64,000 nt of DNA from Xenorhabdus miraniensis (GCF_002632615.1 NZ_NITZ01000001.1:1-64000); one strand, 5' to 3'. Counted from the first letter of the stretch, positions 55,405 to 64,000 are shown. Made by a program: numbers and translations. The notes: generated by a model not told the origin, from the letters alone.

Positions 55405-56826
55405 ATGAATTTTTTTTCTTTTGAGTTTCTTGGATCGTTTGTTATTCTGCTTGTTGTCTATTGGCTTTTGCAGAAGGCCCCCAAGCTACAGAATGGCTTA
55501 TTAATTTTAGTTAGTTATTTATTTGTATTCTCTTTTTCAGCAAACTTCGCCTACATTTTATTCACCTATACCCTATTTATTTATCTCTTGGCGAATATTC
55601 TCAGTCGTTATTTATCCAATAAAGTCATATTCACTCTGCTGACATTCGGTATTCTCGGCTGTTTCATTGCCTTCAAATATTACTCTTTCTTCCAAGAAGC
55701 TATTCAGCAATCATTAGCCAATATTGGCATGACCGTAGATCTTCCTGTACTGGAATTACTGATGCCGTTAGGGCTGTCATTCTATGCTTTCCATTCGGTC
55801 AGTTATGTTATATCCGTATGCAAGAAGGAACTGCCTCCCGCTCCACTGCCCGATGTCATTTTGTATCTTTGCTTTTTTCCCAGCATCGTCGCCGGGCCAA
55901 TTAATCGGGCCAAAGATTTTCTGCCACAAATTCAGGCAGCATCCAGAGTGATGCTGGAACCTTTAAGAGCACTGCTATTGATCGCACTCGCTATCGCAAA
56001 ACTCTTTTTACTCAGTTCAACGCTCTCTGAGAATTTTGTTAATCCCGTTTTTGAAGATCCCACCAGCTATCATGCCGGGCAAATTCTCGTGGCAATTTAT
56101 GCTTACGCCTGGAATATCTATTTTAACTTTTCCGGTTATACCGATCTTGTCACTGGTATCGCCCTGCTATTAGGTTTCAACGTCCCACGCAATTTCGATG
56201 CCCCTTATCTTGCCGAGAATTTACAGGTGTTTTGGCGACGCTGGCATATCAGCCTGTCAACGTTCATCCGTGATTATGTCTACATTCCACTGGGTGGTAA
56301 CAAAAAAGGCACATTCCACAAGAATCTGAATATGTTCATAGCTATGGTGATTTCGGGTCTATGGCACGGTGCCGGTCTCAGTTTTATTATCTGGGGAGCG
56401 ATTCATGGCTTAGGGTTAATTTTGCAAAATATTAAAAATGCCCTGTTCCCCACAGCGAAAAAAAATAACGAGTTACAAGCAAGGAATCCGGTTTCATTAT
56501 TTTTATCCCGCGTGGTGACATTCCATTTTGTCTGCTTTGCGTGGGTCTTTTTCCGTAGCCCAACGTTTAATGATGCGTTAGCTGTGTTAAATCAATTGTT
56601 CTCCGGGAATATCTTCACAGCACTGCTATCCAGCAGCGCGTTATTAATGGCTTTTTGGGGATTATTTATTATCTATCCGTGGTTGGTGAATCTCAGAAAT
56701 AAAATTGAAAAAAATCATAACCTGATTTCCTGGGTTTATTATCCGATTCCCTTAGCCTTGATCCTTACTTTGGTATTTATATTGTCACCTTCTGGAATGC
56801 CAGGATTTATCTATGCCAACTTCTGA
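55405..56826 (+). CDS. patA: MBOAT-family O-acetyltransferase, PatA-like (peptidoglycan O-acetylation)
   Basis: 473 residues, about ten membrane segments. MBOAT motifs: SFYAFHSVSYVI at about 132-143, FFPSIVAGPINRAKDFLPQI, FNVPRNFDAPY, FWRRWHISLSTFIRDYVYIPLGG, and the catalytic-His strip SGLWHGAGLSF. It should pass acetyl groups across the inner membrane to the SGNH partner. AlgI (alginate) and DltB are relatives, but the two SGNH proteins that follow fit the patA-patB-ape1 set. Overlaps patB by 14 nt. Confidence 0.85.
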   Translation: MNFFSFEFLGSFVILLVVYWLLQKAPKLQNGLLILVSYLFVFSFSANFAYILFTYTLFIYLLANILSRYLSNKVIFTLLTFGILGCFIAFKYYSFFQEAIQQSLANIGMTVDLPVLELLMPLGLSFYAFHSVSYVISVCKKELPPAPLPDVILYLCFFPSIVAGPINRAKDFLPQIQAASRVMLEPLRALLLIALAIAKLFLLSSTLSENFVNPVFEDPTSYHAGQILVAIYAYAWNIYFNFSGYTDLVTGIALLLGFNVPRNFDAPYLAENLQVFWRRWHISLSTFIRDYVYIPLGGNKKGTFHKNLNMFIAMVISGLWHGAGLSFIIWGAIHGLGLILQNIKNALFPTAKKNNELQARNPVSLFLSRVVTFHFVCFAWVFFRSPTFNDALAVLNQLFSGNIFTALLSSSALLMAFWGLFIIYPWLVNLRNKIEKNHNLISWVYYPIPLALILTLVFILSPSGMPGFIYANF

Positions 56827-57949
56827 ATTTATATCTAATCTTAAAAAAGTCGGACAAGTGATTTGTGTCGTTTCCGTAACCAGTCTGTTGCTCATCTGGC
56901 TGAATCAAAGTTCGTTGGAAAACTTCTGGCAACAAAAATATCACCGCAATAGCCCTTGGGCATCTCTCAAGGGTGAGCCATTGTGGGATTTAGGTAATAA
57001 TATTCAGCAAGGCTCACTTGCTGCCGGTGAGACATTCATGGCATATGCAACTGGTAAATATCAAGATAATCACACGCAGGCCATGAATAGTGATGGCACC
57101 CGAGCCGTATTTCCTCCTGATTTTCAAGTCGGCCTGCGCTTTCTTGAAGGTTATGTACATCCTATCGAGAATCTCTCTTTCGCATTTCCAGCATTACTGC
57201 AAAAGGATATTAAACTCGTTCAGACACCCTGGCTCCAAAATAGCCGGGGACAAAACCCTGCCATTGAAATTGTCCAGAAGACTCACGTTAATCTCGGCGT
57301 AAAAGATAAGGTGCTCTTTGTCGGTGATTCAATGATGCAGGGCGTTGCGCCACATTTGAAACGTCGCCTTTATCAGGAATATGGTATTTCCAGCATTAAC
57401 TTAAGCAAGCAGAGTACCGGATTATCTTATCCCGGGTTCTTTGACTGGCCGAAAACCATTAGCAATGCCCTGAGAAATAACCCTGATATTAAATTGGTTG
57501 TCATGTTTTTAGGCCCTAATGACCCTTGGGATATGCCAACAAAACGTGGAGGCCCTTATTTGAAATTCGCCAGCGAGGATTGGGAAAACCTTTATCGTCA
57601 ACGAATTGACGCTATTTTGCTTGATGCCCGCCAGCATCAGGTAAATATCATCTGGGTTGGCCCGCCCAATATGCGCCAGAAAAAACTCTCCAATAGCATG
57701 ATTTACCTTAATAAATTGTATCAGACTGAGGTAACCAAAATGGGGGAGATCTATATTGCTGCTAATGATATGTTCAAATATAAGTCAAATAATTATTCAG
57801 ACTATATTGGTGATGACAGCAGCACAATAAAGCTCCGGAGTGGCGACGGTATTCATTTCAGTTTAAATGGGCAACAAACCATCGCCAACTATCTCTTTTC
57901 ATTGATCACATTTATTCAGGAGCCAGTTAAAAAAGATGCAACCATTTAG
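56813..57949 (+). CDS. patB: periplasmic SGNH/GDSL protein, PatB-like O-acetyltransferase
   Basis: 378 residues with an N-terminal membrane anchor (VGQVICVVSVTSLLLIWL at 13-30). The SGNH core is: Ser173 in VLFVGDSMMQG (block I), then MFLGPNDPWD, and the Asp345-x-x-His348 pair in GDGIHFSLNG. PatB-type proteins move the acetyl group from PatA to the C6 hydroxyl of muramic acid. Could also be a DUF459-type protein of other O-acetylation systems. Overlaps both neighbours, so one operon. Confidence 0.75.
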   Translation: MPTSEFISNLKKVGQVICVVSVTSLLLIWLNQSSLENFWQQKYHRNSPWASLKGEPLWDLGNNIQQGSLAAGETFMAYATGKYQDNHTQAMNSDGTRAVFPPDFQVGLRFLEGYVHPIENLSFAFPALLQKDIKLVQTPWLQNSRGQNPAIEIVQKTHVNLGVKDKVLFVGDSMMQGVAPHLKRRLYQEYGISSINLSKQSTGLSYPGFFDWPKTISNALRNNPDIKLVVMFLGPNDPWDMPTKRGGPYLKFASEDWENLYRQRIDAILLDARQHQVNIIWVGPPNMRQKKLSNSMIYLNKLYQTEVTKMGEIYIAANDMFKYKSNNYSDYIGDDSSTIKLRSGDGIHFSLNGQQTIANYLFSLITFIQEPVKKDATI

Positions 57950-59159
57950 CATATTCCGTGGGTTTTATCGGATAATGGGGGCAGGGCTGGTTATCGCGCT
58001 CGCTACGAGCCTGTCATCATGCCACGATAAAAAATCCAAGCCCTCACCGGAAAACCAAATCACGCAGACCTACCGCCAGCAACAACTGACGGATTTTGGT
58101 GATCCCAATTTCGCACGACTGGCGGATAAGCTGCGTTACAGCGATACTCGCCAGCTTCATTTTGTACAATTAGGGGATTCACACACCGCCGCCGATTTTT
58201 TTACGGGCAAGCTGCGCAATTTATTACAGAATCGCTATGGCGATGCCGGGCCGGGTTTTGTTCCTCCAATGAGCATTCCCGGGCAGCGTAACGCCATCGT
58301 AAAGTTTACTGAGGATAAAACGGGCTGGTGGCTTTCAAGCAGCCGTAAGGATAATCGAGCAGATTATCCATTGGGTGGGTTTATCGCCATCCCGGAAAGC
58401 TCCAACAGCACATTACGGCTGGATTTATCCCCTGCCAGACGTGATCAATATTGGATAAGCGCCCTCTATCAATCTCATGAAACGGTTCAAATCAAGGCTA
58501 AACTTGCTTCAATGCGAGCATGGGATTTACCTGCAACAAACAGTGAATGGCATTTCTCACCAGAAAAGAGCGTCACGTTTCCAATCTCGCTCTACCCGCA
58601 GGATACACAATTGAAAATCGGCGGCTGGCTGATAAAACGCCAAAGCCCCGGCATCATGCTATCGGCATTGGGCATTAATGGCGCGACCATTAATATGTTA
58701 GATAAATGGCAACCTCAATGGATCAATACCTTGGCTCAAATGAAGCCGGATTTGGTGATCCTCGCCTACGGCACCAATGAAGCCTTTAATGATTCTCTGG
58801 ATCTGGTTGCTTATCAGAACGAGCTGACATCCAAAATCAAAGAGATCCGCAAAGCAATACCACAAGCCGTTATCCTGCTGATTGGGCCAAATGATTCATT
58901 GAAAAATAAAACTGCGGCAAGCTGTAGTGAACAGCAACCTGCGCTACTCAACGGCGTTATTCAAGTTCAGCAAGCCGTTGCCAAAAAACAGCACGCCCTG
59001 TTCTGGGATTGGCGGGAATATATGGGCGGGCCATGTTCGATTATAGGCTGGGAACAGCAAAATCTTGCACGTCCTGATTATGTTCACCTTTCCGCTGCCG
59101 GTTATGAACGCAGCGCTGAGGCGCTTTATAAACAGTTTATTGGTTTGGTTGAGAGATAA
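57936..59159 (+). CDS. ape1: SGNH lipoprotein, Ape1-like O-acetylpeptidoglycan esterase
   Basis: 407 residues. Lipobox SLSSC with Cys29 after a signal helix, so an anchored lipoprotein. GDSH block with Ser82 in QLGDSHTAADFF, then a beta-rich insert (about 110-250, carbohydrate-binding-like), then YGTNEAF and Asp381-x-x-His384 in DYVHLSAAGY. Ape1 removes O-acetyl groups from peptidoglycan, allowing lytic enzymes to act. The order transferase, transferase, esterase is that of Neisseria patA-patB-ape1. Overlaps patB by 14 nt. Confidence 0.8.
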   Translation: MQPFSIFRGFYRIMGAGLVIALATSLSSCHDKKSKPSPENQITQTYRQQQLTDFGDPNFARLADKLRYSDTRQLHFVQLGDSHTAADFFTGKLRNLLQNRYGDAGPGFVPPMSIPGQRNAIVKFTEDKTGWWLSSSRKDNRADYPLGGFIAIPESSNSTLRLDLSPARRDQYWISALYQSHETVQIKAKLASMRAWDLPATNSEWHFSPEKSVTFPISLYPQDTQLKIGGWLIKRQSPGIMLSALGINGATINMLDKWQPQWINTLAQMKPDLVILAYGTNEAFNDSLDLVAYQNELTSKIKEIRKAIPQAVILLIGPNDSLKNKTAASCSEQQPALLNGVIQVQQAVAKKQHALFWDWREYMGGPCSIIGWEQQNLARPDYVHLSAAGYERSAEALYKQFIGLVER

Positions 59160-59195
59160 AACGTTCCCTATGATTTACGTACAAGTCGAAAGAGT

Positions 59196-59226
59196 CTTTA
59201 AACGATACTTTTAAAGGTGCTATACT
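59196..59226 (+). promoter_or_regulatory. promoter and operator of the StbDE pair
   Basis: CTTTAAA-cgatact-TTTAAAG-type inverted repeat at 59196-59216 ends just before a TATACT (-10) at 59221-59226. It is a likely autoregulation site. AAGGAGAGC then precedes the antitoxin ATG. Confidence 0.55.
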
Positions 59227-59253
59227 GAATAAAATTTCAACAAGGAGAGCTAT

Positions 59254-59505
59254 ATGTCATATCAAATTCTGACAACAATAGCAGCCAGTATTACCGATTT
59301 GAAACGCAATCCAATGGGAATAGTGGCTGATGGTGAAGGTGGCGCTGTTGCCATCCTAAACCGCAATGAACCTGCATTCTATTGTGTTCCTCCAGAGCTT
59401 TATGCGTATTATCTGGAACTTGCGGAAGATGCCGAATTAAATCATATTGCAGATGAACGCATGAAAACCCCTGAATTCGTAAGCGTCAATCTCGATGACT
59501 TATAG
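59254..59505 (+). CDS. stbD: type II antitoxin, StbD/Phd-like
   Basis: 83 residues. MSYQILTTIAASITDLKRNP then EGGAVAILNRNEPAFYCVP is the StbD pattern; the acidic C terminus binds the toxin. AAGGAG precedes the ATG. Overlaps the toxin gene by 11 nt, so translation is coupled. Confidence 0.88.
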   Translation: MSYQILTTIAASITDLKRNPMGIVADGEGGAVAILNRNEPAFYCVPPELYAYYLELAEDAELNHIADERMKTPEFVSVNLDDL

Positions 59506-59779
59506 TCTCAAATTTGAAAAACGGGCGCTAAAAGAATGGGGAAAACTGGGGCATCCCATTCGTGAACAGTTCAAAAAGAAATTGACCGAACGTTTAGAAA
59601 ATCCCCATGTTCCTGCGGCCAGATTGAGCGGTCGCAGCAATCGCTACAAAATCAAATTACGTTCTTCTGGCTATCGATTAGTATACGAAGTCAATGACAA
59701 CGTCATTGTTTTATTAGTGATTGCTATTGGTAAACGAACAGGGAATGAGGTTTATTTAGCGGCTGACAAACGCGGATAA
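59495..59779 (+). CDS. stbE: type II toxin, RelE/StbE family
   Basis: 94 residues. RelE shape: YSLKFEKRALKEWGKLGHPI, then ERLENPHVPAARLSG, then YKIKLRSSGYRLVYEV and a C-terminal IAIGKRTGNEVY with the basic residues of RelE mRNA nucleases. Should cut mRNA on the ribosome when the antitoxin is lost. Second complete toxin-antitoxin pair in 6 kb. Confidence 0.9.
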   Translation: MTYSLKFEKRALKEWGKLGHPIREQFKKKLTERLENPHVPAARLSGRSNRYKIKLRSSGYRLVYEVNDNVIVLLVIAIGKRTGNEVYLAADKRG

Positions 59780-59797
59780 CACTGGAACAGAGTAAAA

Positions 59798-59835
59798 ACG
59801 GCACCTTAATCCATCATAAGGTGCCGTCAGAAATA
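59798..59835 (-). terminator. rho-independent terminator of the gnt genes (possibly bidirectional)
   Basis: ACGGCACCTTA pairs with TAAGGTGCCGT around a short loop. Leftwards it is followed by TTTTTACT, so it serves gntU; rightwards it is followed only by CAGAAA. Confidence 0.7.
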
Positions 59836-59855
59836 TCTAAAAAAACGTCAGCACA

Positions 59856-61193
59856 TTACAGTATGACGAAATAGATCATGCCAACAACTGCGCCGGTTGT
59901 GCCGAGAATGGTTTCCATCATCGTCCACGTTTTCAGGGTCTGAGATTCTGTCGCGCCGGTGAATTTACCGAATAGCCAGAAGCCGGAATCATTCACATGG
60001 CTAAGAATCAAAGAACCACCGGCAATACATACTGACAACGCCGCCATTTGTGCACCGGAATACCCCAATTCACCAATCACTGGCATAACTAATCCTACTG
60101 TAGTCAAACACGCCACAGTGGCCGAACCCTGAATCACACGCACAGCCCCTGCCAGAATAAAACATGCCAACGCGATAGGCAGACCAGCACCGACCAACGC
60201 ATTCCCCAATGCAGGCCCAACGCCGGAATCCACCAAAATTTGTTTGAACACACCACCCGCACCTGTCACCAGCAGGATAATCCCCGCAGGTTGAATCGCA
60301 GCGGAACAGACATCCATCACTTTGTCTTTACTCATGCCCCGACGAATTGCCAGACCATAAATCGCCACCAAACAGGCAATCAAAATTGCAGTGAAAGGGT
60401 GACCAATGAATTCCAGCCATTGGTATAGCGTAGATTGCTGATCAACAAAACGCGCACCGATGGTTTTCAAACCAACCAATATCAGAGGGAACAACACCAG
60501 CGCCAGACTGAAACCAAAGGAAGGCATTTGGCTTTTACCAATGCTAGGCGTGCTCAGATCTTTGGGTAAATCCAGCGTGACATATTTGCTGATAACATTA
60601 CCGTATATCGGGCCAGCCAGTAACATACCGGGGATCGCAGCGCTCAGGCCAATCAGGATCATCCAGCCAAAATCTGCTCCCATTTGGGAAGCCAGCAGCA
60701 TAGGCGTTGGGCCCGGCACCAAAAACGCAGCAGCGGCGGCTACACCAGCAAACAGAGGAAGCGCCAGTCTCACCACATTACCATTCGTACGACGGGCAAC
60801 AGCAAACACCACGCCAATCAACAGAACGACCGCCACATCAAAAAACAGTGGCAATGCACAGATAAGCCCGGCAATACCCAATGCGTAATTTGCCCGCTTT
60901 TCACCAAAACGACCTAGCAGTTTCACCGCTATCTGGTCGAGCGCCCCTGTTTCATGCAGGATCTTGCCAAACATCGCGCCCAATGCCACAACAACAGCGA
61001 GGAACCCCAACGTGCCCGCCATGCCGTTTTGCATGGTCTGGGTGATTTTTTCCAATGGCATCCCGGAAAAAATTCCCGCCCCCATTGAAACCAGCATCAG
61101 GGCAATAAAAGCGTGCATTCTGGCTTTCATCACCAGAAATAATAATAGAAGAACAGAACCGACGGCCGTCATAACCAGAGTTAATGTACTCAT
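59856..61193 (-). CDS. gntU: low-affinity gluconate permease GntU
   Basis: 445 residues, about 12-14 membrane segments. Opening STLTLVMTAVGSVLLLLFLV, MVSMGAGIFSGMPLEKI, the strip AAAFLVPGPTPMLLASQM and the C-terminal GFWLFGKFTGATESQTLKTW are nearly those of E. coli GntU. Imports gluconate. The start overlaps the gntK stop by 4 nt (ATGA), so gntKU is one unit. Confidence 0.95.
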   Translation of the reverse strand: MSTLTLVMTAVGSVLLLLFLVMKARMHAFIALMLVSMGAGIFSGMPLEKITQTMQNGMAGTLGFLAVVVALGAMFGKILHETGALDQIAVKLLGRFGEKRANYALGIAGLICALPLFFDVAVVLLIGVVFAVARRTNGNVVRLALPLFAGVAAAAAFLVPGPTPMLLASQMGADFGWMILIGLSAAIPGMLLAGPIYGNVISKYVTLDLPKDLSTPSIGKSQMPSFGFSLALVLFPLILVGLKTIGARFVDQQSTLYQWLEFIGHPFTAILIACLVAIYGLAIRRGMSKDKVMDVCSAAIQPAGIILLVTGAGGVFKQILVDSGVGPALGNALVGAGLPIALACFILAGAVRVIQGSATVACLTTVGLVMPVIGELGYSGAQMAALSVCIAGGSLILSHVNDSGFWLFGKFTGATESQTLKTWTMMETILGTTGAVVGMIYFVIL

Positions 61194-61750
61194 GAATGTC
61201 CCTTGCTAATACGGTCAGTAGTTTTTATTGTGCGCTCGATAGATTGCATGGTGTTTTTGATCACTTCATCAAGAGCAGGTTTGATATCAATCTGATGGAC
61301 ATCTGTTTCATCGCTGGTCGGCTCTTCCAGGGTTTCAAATTGTGAAATCAACATTTGTGGCTTGAAGAAATGTCCTTTGCGTGCTTTCAGGCGGCTTTCG
61401 ATTAAATCAAAATCCCCTTTCATATAGAGGAATGACAGGTTTTTGTTGCCATCACGCAGCATATCCCGATAGCTTTTTTTCAAAGCAGAGCACACAAGCA
61501 AGGAGACATGATTGGTGCGCTGCATAGCAAAAATAGCGTCGTTGAGTGCCTTCAACCACGGCTGGCGATCATCATCATTCAGGGCGTGGCCTTGTGCCAT
61601 TTTCATAATATTGGCGCGAGGGTGAAGAAAATCCCCATCCAGAAATGCAGCTCCCAATTCACGGGCAATACCATTGGCAACCGCAGACTTACCACTGCCG
61701 GATACCCCCATCAAGACAAAAACATGGTTTCGCTGTTGGGTATCGCTCAT
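61190..61750 (-). CDS. gntK: gluconokinase
   Basis: 186 residues from ATG 61750, which has AAAGGAG upstream; the longer frame starting further up has no support. P-loop GVSGSGKS at 15-22, then FLDGDFLHPRANI and the base strip CSALKKSYRD. It makes 6-phosphogluconate from gluconate with ATP. Length is somewhat longer than E. coli GntK (175). Confidence 0.95.
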   Translation of the reverse strand: MSDTQQRNHVFVLMGVSGSGKSAVANGIARELGAAFLDGDFLHPRANIMKMAQGHALNDDDRQPWLKALNDAIFAMQRTNHVSLLVCSALKKSYRDMLRDGNKNLSFLYMKGDFDLIESRLKARKGHFFKPQMLISQFETLEEPTSDETDVHQIDIKPALDEVIKNTMQSIERTIKTTDRISKGHS

Positions 61751-61805
61751 ATCAAACTCCTTTATGCAGATCTTACTGTCTGGATCTCTGTGACTTACCT
61801 GCAAA

Positions 61806-61834
61806 ATGTTACCGGTAACTATTACCGGTAACAT
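61806..61834. promoter_or_regulatory. double GntR operator
   Basis: ATGTTACCGGTAAC (61806-61819) and ATTACCGGTAACAT (61821-61834) lie side by side, each close to the GntR site ATGTTACCSGTAACAT. Upstream of gntK, so GntR represses gntKU. Confidence 0.85.
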
Positions 61835-61940
61835 TAACAGTAGCTTAGGATGGGGAGCAATCAATCAGGATCGTCAAAAAAGGAAAATGTGAGGCTTATC
61901 GCAATTGAAGATGGAAAAACAGCATAATAAGCTACAAAAA

Positions 61941-62936
61941 TTAAACACTTTCACCTAATGAAAGCGTAAATCCAACATCAATCAGCGTTTGTTCCGGCTG
62001 CTCCCCTTTCAAACGAACGAGCAAGGCTTCTGCCGCCTTGCGTCCCATCAAATTACGGGGAGTCAGAACACTGGCAAGTTTCGGTGTCATTACCTGACCA
62101 ATATCATGACCATGAAAACCGGCTACAGCAATTTCTTCCGGTACTTTGATTCCCTGACGCTGGCACTCGAAAATCGCCCCAATAGCAATATCATCATTCG
62201 TACAAAACAAGCCATCAACTTCAGGGTATTTCTGGCAGGTTTCCTGCAAAAGCTCCGCCCCCAAAGAATAGGATGAACTGACTGGCGTCATGACTTTTCT
62301 TGGCTGAAGCCCTGCACTTCGCATCGCCGCTTCAAACCCCTGCAAACGGATCAGCGTCCGCTCATCCTGCCGGGCACCGAGGTAAACCACGTTCTGGCAA
62401 CCACGTTCAAGCATTGCCAGCGTCATCTGACTCGCTGCTTCAAAATTGTCGATTCCCACCGCAATATCAAGGCAAGGCGATACGCTGTCCATTAATTCCA
62501 CCACGGGAATACCTGCTGTTTGCAGCACTTTCAACGTCTTAGGAGTATGTGTGCGTTCTGCCAGAATCAGGCCATCAATATTATAAGAAAGCAGGGAAAG
62601 TAAACGTTCTTCTTCTTTCTGGGCAGAATACCCATAGTGGGCAAGCATCGTCTGATATCCCGTGCGATCTGTGATGGACTCAATCCCGCGAATAACTTCA
62701 GAAAAAACCTGATTCGTCAATGAAGGAAGTAAAACGCCTATTGCATGGCTGGTGGAATTGGAAAGGATATCCGGCACACGATTGGGAATGTAACCCAGTT
62801 GATCCACTGCTTCAGCGATTCGTTTTCCCAATGCTTCAGAAACCTGATCCGGATTACGTAAAAAGCGGCTAACCGTCATTTTGGTGACCCCGACGAGGTC
62901 TGCAACATCTTGTAAAACTGGGCGTTTTTTCTTCAT
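61941..62936 (-). CDS. gntR: gluconate repressor GntR (LacI family)
   Basis: 331 residues from ATG 62936 (MKKKRPVLQDVADLVGVTKM), the length of E. coli GntR; a TTG two codons earlier is not needed. LacI-type HTH at 7-27 with TKMTVSRFLRNPDQVS, hinge PNRVPDILSN, then the sensor domain (AHYGYSAQKEEERL, VELMDSVSPCLDIAVGIDN, CTNDDIAIGA, GHDIGQVMTPKLASVLTPR). It senses gluconate and represses gntKU through the double site. The order gntR-gntK-gntU is the E. coli order. Confidence 0.95.
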   Translation of the reverse strand: MKKKRPVLQDVADLVGVTKMTVSRFLRNPDQVSEALGKRIAEAVDQLGYIPNRVPDILSNSTSHAIGVLLPSLTNQVFSEVIRGIESITDRTGYQTMLAHYGYSAQKEEERLLSLLSYNIDGLILAERTHTPKTLKVLQTAGIPVVELMDSVSPCLDIAVGIDNFEAASQMTLAMLERGCQNVVYLGARQDERTLIRLQGFEAAMRSAGLQPRKVMTPVSSSYSLGAELLQETCQKYPEVDGLFCTNDDIAIGAIFECQRQGIKVPEEIAVAGFHGHDIGQVMTPKLASVLTPRNLMGRKAAEALLVRLKGEQPEQTLIDVGFTLSLGESV

Positions 62937-62967
62937 TTTCAATGTAATGCAATCAGTTATTGATACG

Positions 62968-63008
62968 TACAGATGAATAGGTACAGATGAATAGATACAA
63001 ATGAACAG
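62968..63008. repeat. 14-bp tandem repeat upstream of gntR
   Basis: Three copies of gtacagatgaatag (with gatacaaatgaaca as a diverged third) lie 32 nt before gntR. They sit where promoter or leader of gntR should be, so copy number could change expression. Confidence 0.7.
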
Positions 63009-63111
63009 TCCGCGGTTTTAACACATTTATATACCATTACAATACGCTTTTTAGCGAAAAATGCTGGTGCACTCTCACTCATTTATCAATGGCTTCCCAA
63101 ACTGTGATGCT

Positions 63112-64000
63112 TTACATGTGTTTGAGCGAATCCCGATAAATAATCTGAGGCGAAAATAGGGGATGTTGTGTGTCAGGTTCAAGCAGCAGGCGCGTGGCAA
63201 AACGCGCCATATCAGTGATAGGAAAATGGACACTGGTTAACGCAGGGTGAATAAATGCCGCCCGTTCACCGCTGTCATAACAAATAATGGAAATATCCTC
63301 AGGAACGCTCAAACCTTGCTCCGTAATCGCCAACAATCCGCCGAGTGCCATTTCTTCACTACAGAAAAACAGCGCATCAGGCCGTGATGTTGCCAAAATC
63401 GCGCGGATTTGCCGATAACCACTTTGCAAATCATACTCTCCCTCCAGACTCGCGATCGGTTGTAATCCTGCGTCCTGCATAGCATCCAAAAACCCCTGAC
63501 GACGCTGTAGGCTTGGATAACGTATCAAAGGGCCACTGACACAAGCTATGCGGGTATGCCCGTATTCAAGCAAAGTTTGGGTTGCAAGGTAACCGGCCTT
63601 ATGATGATCAAAGGCAACACAGCGCTGCTCCAACCCGGATACCAACCGATCCAACAACACAAAAGCATGCCCGCCGTGTGCAAGCTGCCGCAATTTATCA
63701 TCGCTGATAGCACGTACATGCAGGATTAATCCATTACAACGCAGGCTATGCAGATAGGTGATGGCCTGCCATTCATTCTCTGCACTATTTCTTCCCTGCG
63801 TAACCAAAAGCTGCTTGCCGTGTAATTCGGCTTCCGTCTGGATGCTATCCATCAAAGCACCAAAAAAGCCGCCACGATAAGAAGTGGTCACTAACCCCAA
63901 GGTATGGCTCTGACTGGATGCCAATTCACGCGCCGCCAGATTGGGACTGTAACCCAACGCCACAATGGCATTTTCTACTTTGGCGCGCGTTGTCGCCCTC
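63112..64000 (-). CDS. LacI-family transcriptional regulator (5' truncated by window edge)
   Basis: About 296 residues visible, frame open to the window end. The visible start is ATTRAKVENAIVALGYSPN, then LAARELAS, i.e. the HTH third helix and the hinge. The periplasmic-binding-like sensor domain follows: GLVTTSYRGGFFGALMDSIQ, FVLLDRLVSGL, YDSGERAAFIHPALTSV and a C-terminal tail. Looks like AscG/GalR-type regulators. The target operon is outside the window. Separate from gntR (176 nt gap). Confidence 0.8.
   Translation of the reverse strand, partial: RATTRAKVENAIVALGYSPNLAARELASSQSHTLGLVTTSYRGGFFGALMDSIQTEAELHGKQLLVTQGRNSAENEWQAITYLHSLRCNGLILHVRAISDDKLRQLAHGGHAFVLLDRLVSGLEQRCVAFDHHKAGYLATQTLLEYGHTRIACVSGPLIRYPSLQRRQGFLDAMQDAGLQPIASLEGEYDLQSGYRQIRAILATSRPDALFFCSEEMALGGLLAITEQGLSVPEDISIICYDSGERAAFIHPALTSVHFPITDMARFATRLLLEPDTQHPLFSPQIIYRDSLKHM

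Noticed and set aside
1..64000. tRNA or rRNA genes
   Set aside because: I looked for cloverleaf patterns and rRNA signatures by eye and found none. A scan with a dedicated tool would be needed to exclude them.

Overview
The window looks like a chromosomal segment of an entomopathogenic member of the Morganellaceae, most likely Xenorhabdus. The evidence is moderate to low GC, the backbone order prfC-osmY-yjjU-yjjV-(nupC)-deoCABD, and a six-gene mrp/mrx-type fimbrial operon (pilin, usher, chaperone, minor pilin, tip adhesin, MrpJ-like regulator) like that described for Xenorhabdus. Many fragments of insertion sequences and other broken genes are also present. The genus is an inference from gene order and family resemblance; no database search was run.

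Layout. 1-8.6 kb is an accessory zone. It holds an unrecognised membrane-anchored protein behind a truncated gene end, a decayed IS1-family copy, a worn-down locus (tail of an AMP-forming ligase, an intact MFS transporter, a GH88-like fragment and a frameshifted AraC-type regulator), a GC-rich aromatic amino-acid-type permease, an IS6-family tail and an NSS-family transporter. 8.6-11.8 kb encodes a subtilisin-type serine protease autotransporter. 12.2-31.1 kb is a catechol siderophore locus with two divergent operons around a Fur-box-like promoter. Leftward run fes-mbtH-NRPS-entS. Rightward run a TonB-dependent receptor and entCEBA. The NRPS has 2890 residues and is laid out C-A-T-E-C-A-T-TE, not the 1300-residue C-A-T-TE of enterobactin EntF. 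The second A domain carries the EntF serine code and the first has an acidic pocket, so the expected product is of the chrysobactin type: 2,3-dihydroxybenzoate, a D-configured basic amino acid, then L-serine.

31.3-42.2 kb is conserved backbone: RF3, a BON protein, a patatin-like protein, a TatD-family nuclease, nucleoside uptake by NupC and the deo nucleoside catabolic genes. 42.9-49.5 kb is the fimbrial operon. Immediately after it lies a FimB/MrpI-type tyrosine recombinase whose last codons form one arm of a perfect 24-bp inverted repeat. The other arm is about 285 bp away, next to the fimbrial terminator. Inversion would replace the last three residues of the recombinase with a 26-residue tail and would flip a small ORF that now lies directly downstream. 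This is the most unusual structure in the window.

50.5-64 kb is again accessory. It holds small unknown proteins, a broken SDR gene, a DUF3761-like basic protein, and a Phd/ParE toxin-antitoxin pair between two copies of a structured repeat that share 92 identical bases. A Bax-like glucosaminidase precedes a patA-patB-ape1-like peptidoglycan O-acetylation set, followed by an StbD/RelE pair. The gluconate regulon (gntU, gntK, gntR) with a double GntR operator and a truncated second LacI-family regulator close the window. Short (14-18 bp) tandem duplications, usually in frame, recur throughout and look like a habit of this genome.
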